Below are positions 26,886 through 33,875 of a stretch of DNA of 64,000 nt, in pieces. The notes under the pieces were generated by a model. It was not told the origin of the DNA. It worked only from the letters and a program-made list of their open reading frames with translations, and searched no databases. The DNA lies in assembly GCA_963831155.1 (NCBI GenBank), contig CAWHOY010000008.1, positions 310,001 to 374,000 of the forward strand, given 5' to 3'. The first letter of the stretch is position 1. Each line of letters begins with the position of its first letter. Source of the stretch: CAVRXQ01 sp963831155. Lineage in GTDB: Bacteria; Actinomycetota; Acidimicrobiia; Acidimicrobiales; Bog-793. The translations under genes and the position numbers were made by a program.

Positions 26886-27983
26886 ATGACGCTGAAGTCA
26901 ATCCTTCGCAGTACTCGCGGTCTGAGCCTCGCCATGCGTGCGGTGCTCGGCGCGACGCTCGTGCTTGCGGGTGTCGCAGCCCTCGTGGCGCCGAGCGCGT
27001 CCGCCGCGGACCACGGCGCGCGCACACATCTCGCGTCACCAGCGCGTTTTCACGTGACAGGAATCGTCTCGGCAGTGAAGGCGGACAGCGTGAATCTGTT
27101 CGTTGAGCGTGGCACGGTTGCGGGCCATTCAGCGAGCCATGAGCAAGTGACCGTCCACTTCGGCCGCGCGCACATCCGTGAGCTCGCCGCAAGAGACGGA
27201 CATTTGCGACGCGGCGATCGAACATTTGTGGTCGGCGAGGTGGCGCGTTTCTCCGGGTCCGTCTTGACCGAGGGATCGTCGAATGGCCTCTGGGCCCAGT
27301 CCGGAACGGTCACACCGACGCCTGTGATCGCGCTCGTCGGCACCGTCTACGAGACCGGCGGCTCGCTCGTCATCGTCGACCGCTCCGTCTACGGCCGCTG
27401 CGATCAGATGAATGCCTTCGTCCAACCGGTCGTCGTCGACGACAGCAACGCGACAGTCACCCTCGACGGAACCGCGGCAGGAACCTCACAGATCACCGCT
27501 GGTCAGACGGTCATCGTGCTCGGGACGAACGAGGACGAAACCATTCTCGCCGCGTCGATCTACGCGTTCTCGACGCCGCCAACGATCGCGACGGGAATAT
27601 TGCAAACCGTCTCGGGGACCACGCTCGCGATCTCACAGTTCGGAGGACACTTCGATCCGTGGTCACAGGGCGGTAGTAACAACGACTCATGGTCGACCGG
27701 TCCGTTCCTCGTCGATTCACCGGCGACGATCGTCTTGAACGGCGTGTCCGGCGCGCCGGTTTCGGACCTCGCGCCCGGCGACGCCATCATCGCTGTCGGC
27801 CCGTCGGGGACCACGCCGCTCGCCGCGACCACCGTCTTCGCGTCCGACCAGCTCGACACTGCACCGACGCTCTTCTTCCGACACCACGGGCACTTCCAGG
27901 GTGGACCTGGAGGTCAAGGGTGGTCCGGTCAGCAAGCAGGGGGTGGCGCCTCCGGTGGGGGTGGGCAAGGTTCCGGCGCTTAG
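26886..27983 (+). CDS. Secreted protein with DUF5666-like repeats
   Basis: A 365-residue exported protein, function unknown. Residues 1-40 form a signal peptide: basic start, hydrophobic core LGATLVLAGVAALVA and a cleavage site after PSASA. The mature part has repeated beta-rich modules of about 70-80 residues with a pattern like GIVSAVKADSVNLFV, then GTVYETGGSLVIVD, then GILQTVSGTTLAIS, resembling the OB-like repeats of DUF5666 domains. The last 35 residues are Gly/Gln/Ser-rich and probably disordered. No anchor is seen, so it is likely released or loosely wall-bound. AAGGAGGTC precedes the ATG. It stands between tRNA-Thr and tRNA-Met, where mycobacteria have no such gene. Confidence 0.7.
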   Translation: MTLKSILRSTRGLSLAMRAVLGATLVLAGVAALVAPSASAADHGARTHLASPARFHVTGIVSAVKADSVNLFVERGTVAGHSASHEQVTVHFGRAHIRELAARDGHLRRGDRTFVVGEVARFSGSVLTEGSSNGLWAQSGTVTPTPVIALVGTVYETGGSLVIVDRSVYGRCDQMNAFVQPVVVDDSNATVTLDGTAAGTSQITAGQTVIVLGTNEDETILAASIYAFSTPPTIATGILQTVSGTTLAISQFGGHFDPWSQGGSNNDSWSTGPFLVDSPATIVLNGVSGAPVSDLAPGDAIIAVGPSGTTPLAATTVFASDQLDTAPTLFFRHHGHFQGGPGGQGWSGQQAGGGASGGGGQGSGA

Positions 27984-28041
27984 CTGCTAACGCCGCACTC
28001 GGTAACCCGAGTCGCGATCAAGCCGCCCGGAAGCAGCGAGC

Positions 28042-28070
28042 GCAGGGGCGAGGGGAGTCCTCGCCCCTGC
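28042..28070 (+). terminator. Hairpin terminator after the secreted-protein gene
   Basis: A 12-bp perfect stem (28042-28053 with 28059-28070) and a 5-base loop, lying 59 bases after the stop codon. The arms are GCAGGGGCGAGG and its complement. Only a weak T-rich stretch (GCTCGTCTT) follows, so it may act as a factor-assisted or GC-rich actinobacterial terminator. It separates the secreted-protein gene from tRNA-Met. Confidence 0.65.
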
Positions 28071-28210
28071 AGCTCGTCTTGATCGAACACTCGGCGATCG
28101 AAAGCGGACCGGCGCCGCACCTTGGCGACCGGTCAGTGCGCGGAAAGACGCCGTTGCGTCGACTCCTAAAGTCGCCTGCGCGTAGTCGTCGGGTAACCTC
28201 CTAGCCACAA

Positions 28211-28287
28211 GGCGGCGTAGCTCAGTTGGTTAGAGCACACGGCTCATAATCGTGGGGTCGCCGGTTCGAGTCCGGCCGCCGCTACCA
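28211..28287 (+). tRNA. tRNA-Met, elongator (anticodon CAT)
   Basis: A 77-base tRNA with anticodon loop CTCATAA. The acceptor GGCGGCG pairs with CGCCGCT, including a G-T pair at the first position that is also seen in actinobacterial elongator tRNA-Met. The initiator tRNA starts with CGCGGG, so it is excluded; tRNA-Ile2 is less likely from the acceptor sequence. Here CCA is encoded, unlike in the other tRNAs of the window. rpmG follows after 57 bases. Confidence 0.92.
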
Positions 28288-28344
28288 GGCGCGCCGCCGG
28301 CGACGGCATGGCTGGCCGTGATGAAGAGTTGACGAGGAATCCAA

Positions 28345-28509
28345 ATGGCAAAGAACGAGAAGCGGGTCAAGGTCACCCTCGAGTGCGAGGTGTGCAAGCG
28401 CCGCAACTACATCACGACGAAGAACAAGCAGAATGACCGCGAGCGCATCGAGATGCGCAAGTACTGCAGCTTCGATCGTCGCCACACTCTCCACAAGGAG
28501 ACCCGGTAA
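28345..28509 (+). CDS. rpmG: 50S ribosomal protein L33
   Basis: A 54-residue ribosomal protein of the large subunit. It starts MAKNEKRVKVTLECEVC and ends HTLHKETR, both typical of L33. The first Cys pair (Cys14, Cys17) is present. The second pair seen in zinc-binding L33 is not complete: KYCSFDRRH has only one Cys, so this copy has three Cys and may not bind zinc tightly. Start ATG 28345 has GACGAGGA upstream. tRNA-Met in front of it matches the gene order in mycobacteria. The tail of the gene overlaps the unusual start region of the sigma factor. Confidence 0.92.
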   Translation: MAKNEKRVKVTLECEVCKRRNYITTKNKQNDRERIEMRKYCSFDRRHTLHKETR

Positions 28510-28551
28510 TCCAGCCGGTACCGGTTCGGACGCGCCCGCGCCTGAACTCGG

Positions 28552-29176
28552 CCACCCCGGAATCGCTCGAGGATCTTGTCGCGCGGGCTCGTCTCGGCGA
28601 AGTCGTCGCGTTCAACTCGATCGTCGAGCGCACTTCGAGGTGCACGCGCTCGCCCTCCGCCTGACCGGAAACGAGGACGACGCGTGCGACGTCGTCCAGG
28701 AGGCTTACCTGCGCGCCTTCCGGTCAATCGCTCGCTTTCGCGGCGACGCGTCGGTGGCGACGTGGCTGTACCGGATCGTCGCTAACTGTTCGGCGAGCCA
28801 TCATCGCAAGTCGAGGCGCCGACGGGAGACCGCGCTGAGCGCTGCGTTCTCCGAGGCGTTTGCGTCGGCGGACGAGCTCGAGGCGGGGAGCGACGGCCTC
28901 ATTCTGCGCGTCGACGAGCGCGCTCGATTGTTGGAGGCGCTCGGCCAACTGTCGCCCGCGTTGCGCGCGCCGGTCGTCCTGCACGATGTGTATGGATTTG
29001 CGCATGCAGACATCGGGAAGAGCCTCGGCATTTCAAGGTCGGCCGCGAAAGTGCGGCTCCACCGCGCGCGCCGGCAGCTGAAAGATGCACTCTGTGAGAC
29101 GCCGGAGGCACGCGCACGTGGGACCGTCGGCAACAGACGGAAGTCGCAAGGAGACGAAGTTGCGATCGCCGGCTGA
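28552..29176 (+). pseudogene. ECF-type sigma-70 factor with an apparent frameshift
   Basis: An extracytoplasmic-function sigma factor of about 205 residues in two frames. Region 1.2/2 opens with SLEDLVARARLGEVVAFNSIVER in one frame (to base 28631). It then continues in another frame as HFEVHALALRLTGNEDDACD, with the sigma-2 segment DVVQEAYLRAFRSIARF and the -35-binding region 4 HADIGKSLGISRSAAKVRLHRAR. Joining the two needs a -1 shift at 28631, which equals one lost base in GAGCGC-CAC. The first frame also has no ATG, GTG or TTG upstream of the sigma region; CTG 28552 is only a placeholder. It overlaps the downstream anti-sigma gene by 17 bases. It is either a damaged gene or a sequencing error. 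Confidence 0.75.
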
Positions 29177-29567
29177 GCTTCTACGTCGAAGGCACCTCGA
29201 GCCCTCCTCGCTCGACTGCGCCCAGGTCGCCCGCGAAATCGAGAGACAACTCGACGCCGGCGGCGAGCCGCATGCCGAACTCGTCACGCATATCGAGCGG
29301 TGCCTGCGATGCCAAGCCGAGCTTGCAAGGCACCGAAAACTGCTGCGCTTGCTCGCCCAATGGCGCGACGAGGTGGTGCCGCTTCCCGAGGGTCTACTCG
29401 CCGGCGTCCTGGCCGCGGTCGGCGAAGCGGCGGAACGACAGGCGATTCGCGCTGCCCTCGGCCGGCATCCTGTGGCGTACGCAAGCGGCGTCGGCTCAGC
29501 ACTCGCCGTTCTCGTCGTCATCGTCGGGGTGTCCAGGCGAAGGTTTGTTCGCGAGCGCCACGCATAA
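29160..29567 (+). CDS. Anti-sigma factor with zinc-finger (ZAS-like) motif
   Basis: A 135-residue membrane-anchored protein that likely holds the ECF sigma factor inactive. The N-terminal domain carries HIERCLRC (His44, Cys48, Cys51), the H-x3-C-x2-C zinc motif of anti-sigma domains. A hydrophobic helix is at about residues 106-124 (VAYASGVGSALAVLVVIVG), leaving only a short basic tail outside. The TTG start at 29160 has AAGGAG six bases upstream and overlaps the sigma gene, which supports coupled expression. No extracytoplasmic sensor domain is present. Confidence 0.75.
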   Translation: MRSPAELLRRRHLEPSSLDCAQVAREIERQLDAGGEPHAELVTHIERCLRCQAELARHRKLLRLLAQWRDEVVPLPEGLLAGVLAAVGEAAERQAIRAALGRHPVAYASGVGSALAVLVVIVGVSRRRFVRERHA

Positions 29568-29723
29568 CTGAGTTTTCAAGCGTGGAGGAACGCGACCGTC
29601 AATGGCGCGTTGGGTCGTGAATCCGGCCGGGGGCGCCCGGGGACCGCGTCGACGCTGGTGCTAGCGTTGGGAACCCGAGGCGGAGCGGACTTGACGCGCC
29701 CGCCGAATGAGCGCGTCTCCCCT

Positions 29724-29796
29724 AGGGCAGTAGCTCAATTGGCAGAGCTCCGGTCTCCAAAACCGGCGGTTGGGGGTTCGAGTCCCTCCTGCCCTG
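29724..29796 (+). tRNA. tRNA-Trp (anticodon CCA)
   Basis: A 73-base tRNA with acceptor AGGGCAG/CTGCCCT and an anticodon arm CCGGT/ACCGG around loop CTCCAAA. The T loop is TTCGAGT and the discriminator is G, as for tryptophan. CCA is not encoded. tRNA-Trp directly upstream of secE-nusG is a conserved arrangement in actinobacteria and is probably co-transcribed with secE (28 bases apart). Confidence 0.95.
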
Positions 29797-29823
29797 CTTG
29801 GGCGCGCGAACAAAGGACGTGAC

Positions 29824-30138
29824 GTGAACCGAGAGACGAGGCGGCTGCTGCAGCGGCAGGGCCAGCTCGGCGCCGACGGAGAGCCGACGACGCGCCGCGC
29901 CCCGGCGCAGGCTCAGTCACGCCGTCTGCCCGAGGGCCAGCGCCCGAGCTTTCCTGTTCGCGTCGCGAACTACCTGCGCGAGGTGCGCAGCGAGATCTCG
30001 AAGGTGCTGTGGCCGAAGCGCCAAGAGGTCGTGAATTATTCGACGGTCGTGCTGACGACGTTGATCCTCGTCGCGCTGTTGATCTTCGGCTTGAACTACG
30101 CCTTCGCGAGAGGCGTCACATTCCTCTTCCCGCACTGA
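29824..30138 (+). CDS. secE: Preprotein translocase subunit SecE
   Basis: A 104-residue membrane protein of the SecYEG export channel. The N-terminal 45 residues are polar. The amphipathic helix signature RVANYLREVRSEISKVLWPKR is followed by one membrane helix (about residues 74-98, STVVLTTLILVALLIFGLNY). This is the short single-helix form common in Gram-positives. GTG 29824 has AAAGGA 7 bases upstream. nusG begins 40 bases later. Confidence 0.93.
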   Translation: MNRETRRLLQRQGQLGADGEPTTRRAPAQAQSRRLPEGQRPSFPVRVANYLREVRSEISKVLWPKRQEVVNYSTVVLTTLILVALLIFGLNYAFARGVTFLFPH

Positions 30139-30178
30139 GGCGGGAGGACAGGACCAAGACCGCTACTACTGGAAGACC

Positions 30179-31012
30179 GTGGATTCTTTTCCCGCGTCGG
30201 GTGACGACGACAAACAGTTGAACGCTGAGCTGGCCGACGAAGAGACCGAGCTCCCGCTCGAGAGCGTCGATGGCACCGACGCGCCCGGACTTTCCGAATT
30301 CGGCGACGAAGGCGACGCCGACACCGTCGAGATTGTCGAGGAGACCGCTTCGGTCGGCGATGCCACCCCCGCTCCGGCCGATTTCGGTGTCGGTTTCGGC
30401 CTCTACGAGGAAGAGGACCTTGACGGGGAAGACGAGGAGCTCGCGCCGCCACGCCCGCCGAGCCCGTACGACCGCCCCGGGCAGTGGTACGTCGTCCACA
30501 CCTACGCGGGATACGAGAACAAGGTGAAGTCGAACCTCGAGAGCCGGATCGCCTCCATGAACATGGAGGACCGGATCTACGAGGTCGTGATCCCGATGGA
30601 AGAGGTCGTCGAGTTCAAGGGCGGGAAGAAGGTCACCGTCCAGCGAAAGATCTTCCCGGGCTACCTGCTCACGAGGGCCGAGCTCGATGACGACTCCTGG
30701 TCCGTTATCCGGCAGACCCCCGGCGTGACGAGCTTCGTCGGCCCGGGCACGAAGCCGACGCCGCTTTCGCGTGCCGAGGTCGAATCGATCCTGCAAGTCC
30801 GCGAGGAGGGCGTCGAGGCACCGCGCGCCCGCCGGCCGCGCCTCGAATATGAAGTCGGCGAGACCGTGCGCGTGAAGGAGGGCCCGTTCGCCGATTTCAC
30901 GGGAACCGTGTCGGAGATCAACGAGGACCAGCTAAAGCTGAAGGTGCTCGTGAACATCTTCGGACGCGAGACACCCGTCGAGCTCGAGTTCAGCCAAGTA
31001 GCGAAGCTCTAG
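30179..31012 (+). CDS. nusG: Transcription termination/antitermination protein NusG
   Basis: A 277-residue NusG. The NGN domain (from about residue 101) begins GQWYVVHTYAGYENKVKSNL and includes the RNA polymerase-contacting surface. FPGYLLTRAEL and TPGVTSFVGPG also belong to it. The C-terminal KOW domain is seen around VGETVRVKEGPFADFTGTV. The first 100 residues are an acidic, probably disordered extension rich in Asp, Glu, Gly and Pro, absent from the E. coli protein (181 residues). GTG 30179 has only a weak Shine-Dalgarno (TGGAAGA). Confidence 0.93.
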   Translation: MDSFPASGDDDKQLNAELADEETELPLESVDGTDAPGLSEFGDEGDADTVEIVEETASVGDATPAPADFGVGFGLYEEEDLDGEDEELAPPRPPSPYDRPGQWYVVHTYAGYENKVKSNLESRIASMNMEDRIYEVVIPMEEVVEFKGGKKVTVQRKIFPGYLLTRAELDDDSWSVIRQTPGVTSFVGPGTKPTPLSRAEVESILQVREEGVEAPRARRPRLEYEVGETVRVKEGPFADFTGTVSEINEDQLKLKVLVNIFGRETPVELEFSQVAKL

Positions 31013-31033
31013 AAGAAAAGGTCAAACCGCAAA

Positions 31034-31462
31034 ATGGCCCGCCGGCGCGTCGTCGCCATCGTGAAGATCCAGCTGCCCGCCGGGCAGGCAACGCCGGCGC
31101 CGCCCGTCGGCACGGCGCTCGGTCCGCACGGCGTACAGACGATGGAATTCTGCAAGCAATACAACGCCGCCACCGAGGCCATGCGCGGCACGATCATTCC
31201 AGTCGAGATCACTATCTACGAAGACCGGTCGTTCACCTTCATCTTGAAAACCCCGCCGACGGCGGTGCTCTTGCGCGAGGCGGCCGGGGTAGAGAAAGGG
31301 ACCGGCCTGGCCGGACGCGAGGGCGTCGGCACGATCACCGACGCACAGCTGACCGAGATCGCGAAAACCAAGCTCCCGGACTTGAACGCCAACGACATCG
31401 AGTCCGCGAAGAAACAGATCGAGGGCACGGCGCGCTCGATGGGCATCACGGTCGCGCGCTGA
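31034..31462 (+). CDS. rplK: 50S ribosomal protein L11
   Basis: A 142-residue large-subunit protein that binds the GTPase-associated region of 23S rRNA. It is recognised by IVKIQLPAGQATPAPPVG near the start, ALGPHGVQTMEFCKQYN, and the C-terminal rRNA-binding domain with DLNANDIESAKKQIEGTARSMG. Length is standard. The start is ATG 31034, 21 bases after nusG, and rplA follows after 30 bases, as in nearly all bacteria. Confidence 0.97.
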   Translation: MARRRVVAIVKIQLPAGQATPAPPVGTALGPHGVQTMEFCKQYNAATEAMRGTIIPVEITIYEDRSFTFILKTPPTAVLLREAAGVEKGTGLAGREGVGTITDAQLTEIAKTKLPDLNANDIESAKKQIEGTARSMGITVAR

Positions 31463-31492
31463 GCTTGACCAGATAGAGACGGGATTGATCCG

Positions 31493-32215
31493 ATGACCAA
31501 GGGAAAGCGTTTCGTCGACGCAAAAAAGGCGGTCGAGCCCGATCGGCTCTACTCGCCCGCGGAGGCGATCGACTTGGTGAAGAGCCTCGCGACCGCGAAA
31601 TTCGACGAGACGATCGAGCTCGCCCTGCGGCTCGGCGTTGACCCGCGCCGCGCCGAGCAGATGGTGCGCGGCTCGCTGTCGCTGCCCGCGGGAACAGGCA
31701 AAAGTCTGCGGGTCGCGGTGTTCGCCGCCGGCGAGGCCGCCCAGGAGGCAAGAGACGCAGGGGCGGACGTCGTCGGGGCCGACGACCTCGTCGCCCGGAT
31801 CGAGAAGGAGAACTTCCTCGACTTCGACGTCGCGCTCGCCACCCCGGACCTGATGGCGCAGGTCGGGCGGCTCGGCCGGATACTCGGTCCGCGCGGACTC
31901 ATGCCGAATCCGAGGACCGGCACGGTGACGAACGACATCGCCAAAGCGGTCGGAGAGTTCCGCGCCGGGCGGGTCGAGTACCGCACCGACCGCGTCGGCA
32001 ACATCCACGTCCCGATCGGTAAGGCGTCGTTCGAGCGCACAGCCCTGTTGGAGAACCTGCGCGCCGTCCTCGACGAGGTCCAGCGAGTGAAACCCGCCGC
32101 CGCCAAGGGGAAGTACATCCGCTCGGTGACGCTCTCTTCGACGATGGGGCCCGGGGTGCCGGTCGATCCGAGCCGGGTCCGCATCACCGACGAAGAGCTC
32201 GCGCAGACCGCCTGA
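31493..32215 (+). CDS. rplA: 50S ribosomal protein L1
   Basis: A 240-residue protein of the L1 stalk, which guides deacylated tRNA out of the ribosome. Signatures are LRLGVDPRRAEQMVRGSL, GRLGRILGPRGLMPNPRTGT (the 23S rRNA/mRNA-binding segment) and GKYIRSVTLSSTMGPG. L1 also represses its own operon in many bacteria by binding the mRNA leader. ATG 31493 is preceded by GGGATTGATCCG, with no ideal Shine-Dalgarno. Confidence 0.97.
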   Translation: MTKGKRFVDAKKAVEPDRLYSPAEAIDLVKSLATAKFDETIELALRLGVDPRRAEQMVRGSLSLPAGTGKSLRVAVFAAGEAAQEARDAGADVVGADDLVARIEKENFLDFDVALATPDLMAQVGRLGRILGPRGLMPNPRTGTVTNDIAKAVGEFRAGRVEYRTDRVGNIHVPIGKASFERTALLENLRAVLDEVQRVKPAAAKGKYIRSVTLSSTMGPGVPVDPSRVRITDEELAQTA

Positions 32216-32249
32216 CTGACGGATCGAGCGCCCGCGCGGCACGTGTAGC

Positions 32250-32405
32250 CTTTGTCTCACAGCGGGGGAAACTCCGCACAAAGCCTGAGACATCCGGTGC
32301 GCGGGATCGCGCGTAATTGGCGCAAGCCAGCCTGACGAGGCGAATGAGGGCCTTTGCTTCCTCGTCTCAGCGCTTGAGCGAACCGGCGAATTGACGACGA
32401 GAGGA
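32250..32405 (+). promoter_or_regulatory. rplJ leader, probable L10-binding autoregulatory RNA
   Basis: The 196 bases between rplA and rplJ fold strongly. A helix CTTTGT/ACAAAG (32250-32255 with 32278-32283) encloses a GCGGGG/CTCCGC stem with a GAAA loop. GTCTCA can pair instead with TGAGAC at 32286-32291, giving an alternative conformation. A TGGC-GCAA-GCCA hairpin is at 32318-32329. GACGAGG (32334) can pair with CCTCGTC (32360). In other bacteria the L10(L12)4 complex binds such a leader to repress rplJ-rplL; that role here is inferred from position and folding. Confidence 0.55.
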
Positions 32406-32411
32406 GCGATC

Positions 32412-33213
32412 GTGGAGACCGAGGTACGCACCCCGCGCGGCAAAGGTCGCGGTCGTCGACGAGGTACGTGAGCGACTCGGCAACTCGGACGCAACGATCC
32501 TTACTGAGTACCGCGGTTTGTCGGTCTCGCAGCTCCAGGTGCTGCGGCGCGCGCTCGCTTTGGCTGGCGGCGAATACAAGGTCTACAAGAACACCCTTGT
32601 CCGCCTGGCGGCGAAAGAGAGCGGCCTCGAGGAACTGGAAGCGCTGCTCACCGGGCCGACCGCCCTCGCGTTCGTCACCGGCGATGTCTCGGCGGTCGCG
32701 AAGGCGCTGAAAGACTTCGCCCGTCAGCACCCGAGCCTCGTCGTGAAAGGCGCAGTCGTCGGGGGTGGCCTCTTTGACGCCGCGCAGACCTCGGCGATCG
32801 CCGAGCTGCCGAGCCGCGACGTCCTGCTCGCCCAGATCGCCGGCGCGCTCGCCGCGCCGATGCAGCGCTTTGCCTCCCTGCTCGCCGCGCTGCCCCAGAA
32901 GTTCGCCTACGCGCTGTCGGCGTTGATCGACGATCGCGGCGGAATTCCGGCCCCGGCCGCTGAAGCCACCGCGCAGCCGGCAGCCGAGGAGCCGACGGCC
33001 AAGGCGGACGACGTCGGCGCAGCGCCGTCCGCTGAGGCGGCCGCTGGGGAGCCGGTCGTGCCAGCCGAAGGCGGTGCCCTGGACGCGACGGCGAAGCAAG
33101 GTGAGGACGCAGCCGACGACGCCGCCAGAGAGAGCGGTGAGGCGGAAGGTGAGATTGGCGAAGCCGAAGCGCCCGAGGAGTCGGCGCCCGACGCGGACGA
33201 CGCCTCCGCGTAG
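32412..33213 (+). CDS. rplJ: 50S ribosomal protein L10, apparently frameshifted near the start
   Basis: L10 anchors the L7/L12 stalk. The normal protein begins with a helix followed by LTEYRGLSVSQL, and here the stretch AKVAVVDEVRERLGNSD is clear, but it is in a frame that has no start codon. The only good start is GTG 32412, with GAGAGGAG 5-6 bases upstream, in the preceding frame; it reads METEVRTPR and then runs into a stop. Skipping one base in CCCCGCGCGG (32431-32440) joins the two to a plausible 266-residue protein. The body carries KVYKNTLVRLAA; the last 88 residues or so are an acidic Ala-rich tail. Alternative: initiation at TTG 32518, which would lose the rRNA-binding helix. Confidence 0.85.
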
Positions 33214-33260
33214 CCGCATAGATCGGTTCGGACAGGGTTTTCGAAAAGGAAAGGGATCAG

Positions 33261-33647
33261 ATGGCCACGAAGCAGAACATCCTCGATGAGATTGCGAACA
33301 TGACCGTGCTCGAGCTCTCCGAGCTCCTGAAAGAGTTCGAGGAGCGCTTCGGCGTCACGGCGGCGGCGCCGGTCGCCGTCGCGGCGGCTCCTGCAGCTGG
33401 CGCGGCGGGCGGAGGCGAGGCGGAGGCGGAGGAGCAGGCGGAGTTCGACGTCGTCCTGGCGGCTGCCGGCGACAAGAAGATCCAGGTGATCAAGGAGGTC
33501 CGGACGCTCACGAGCCTCGGACTGAAAGAAGCGAAGGATCTCGTCGACGCGGCGCCAAAGACGGTGCTCGAAAAGGTGTCGAAGGAAGACGCCGAGAAGG
33601 CGAAGGCTCAGCTGGAAGCGGCCGGCGCCACCGTCCAGCTCAAGTAA
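33261..33647 (+). CDS. rplL: 50S ribosomal protein L7/L12
   Basis: The 128-residue stalk protein that recruits translation GTPases. The N-terminal dimer domain is followed by an Ala/Gly hinge (AAAPAAGAAGGGEAEAEEQ) and the C-terminal domain with KIQVIKEVRTLTSLGLKEAK and KTVLEKVSKEDAEK. ATG 33261 is preceded by AAAGGAAAGGGAT. It follows rplJ by 47 bases and is probably under the same leader control. Confidence 0.97.
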   Translation: MATKQNILDEIANMTVLELSELLKEFEERFGVTAAAPVAVAAAPAAGAAGGGEAEAEEQAEFDVVLAAAGDKKIQVIKEVRTLTSLGLKEAKDLVDAAPKTVLEKVSKEDAEKAKAQLEAAGATVQLK

Positions 33648-33674
33648 CAGTCCAGCTCAGCGGCGTCGCGCCCG

Positions 33675-33693
33675 CTCCGGTTCTTGACCGGAG
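33675..33693 (+). terminator. Hairpin after rplL, possible attenuator
   Basis: CTCCGGT pairs with ACCGGAG (7 bp, 5-base loop), 27 bases after the rplL stop. No T-run follows. A partial terminator or RNase III-type processing site between rplL and rpoB is a known feature of this operon in several bacteria and would lower rpoBC relative to rplJL. Confidence 0.45.
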
Positions 33694-33731
33694 AGGGCCG
33701 ATCCTTTACCCTGCGCACGGCAGTGTGTGCG

Positions 33732-33760
33732 TTGCCCCTGTGTTGGCGCGCCGCTATGCT
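33732..33760 (+). promoter_or_regulatory. Possible rpoBC promoter
   Basis: TTGCCC and TATGCT are separated by exactly 17 bases, 115 bases before the rpoB start. This would give rpoBC a promoter of its own downstream of the rplJL hairpin. The match is moderate in the -35 and good in the -10. Confidence 0.5.
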
Positions 33761-33875
33761 CTTTTCTGCCGTGCCCGTCTGTCGCGCCGCTTTCTCAGCT
33801 GTTCGTTGACGCGCGCCTCCGGCGCTGTCGCCCGCCGTCCCTGAGTTCGACCCGCTTTTCGCGAGGAGTGATCCG

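Noticed and set aside
29680..29723. Promoter TTGACG upstream of tRNA-Trp
   Set aside because: The -35-like hexamer at 29691 has no -10 at a normal distance.
32412..32530. A programmed +1 frameshift in rplJ
   Set aside because: No known slippery or stimulatory element (such as the prfB-type stop context) is seen at the shift; an indel is simpler. Kept as a finding because it cannot be excluded.
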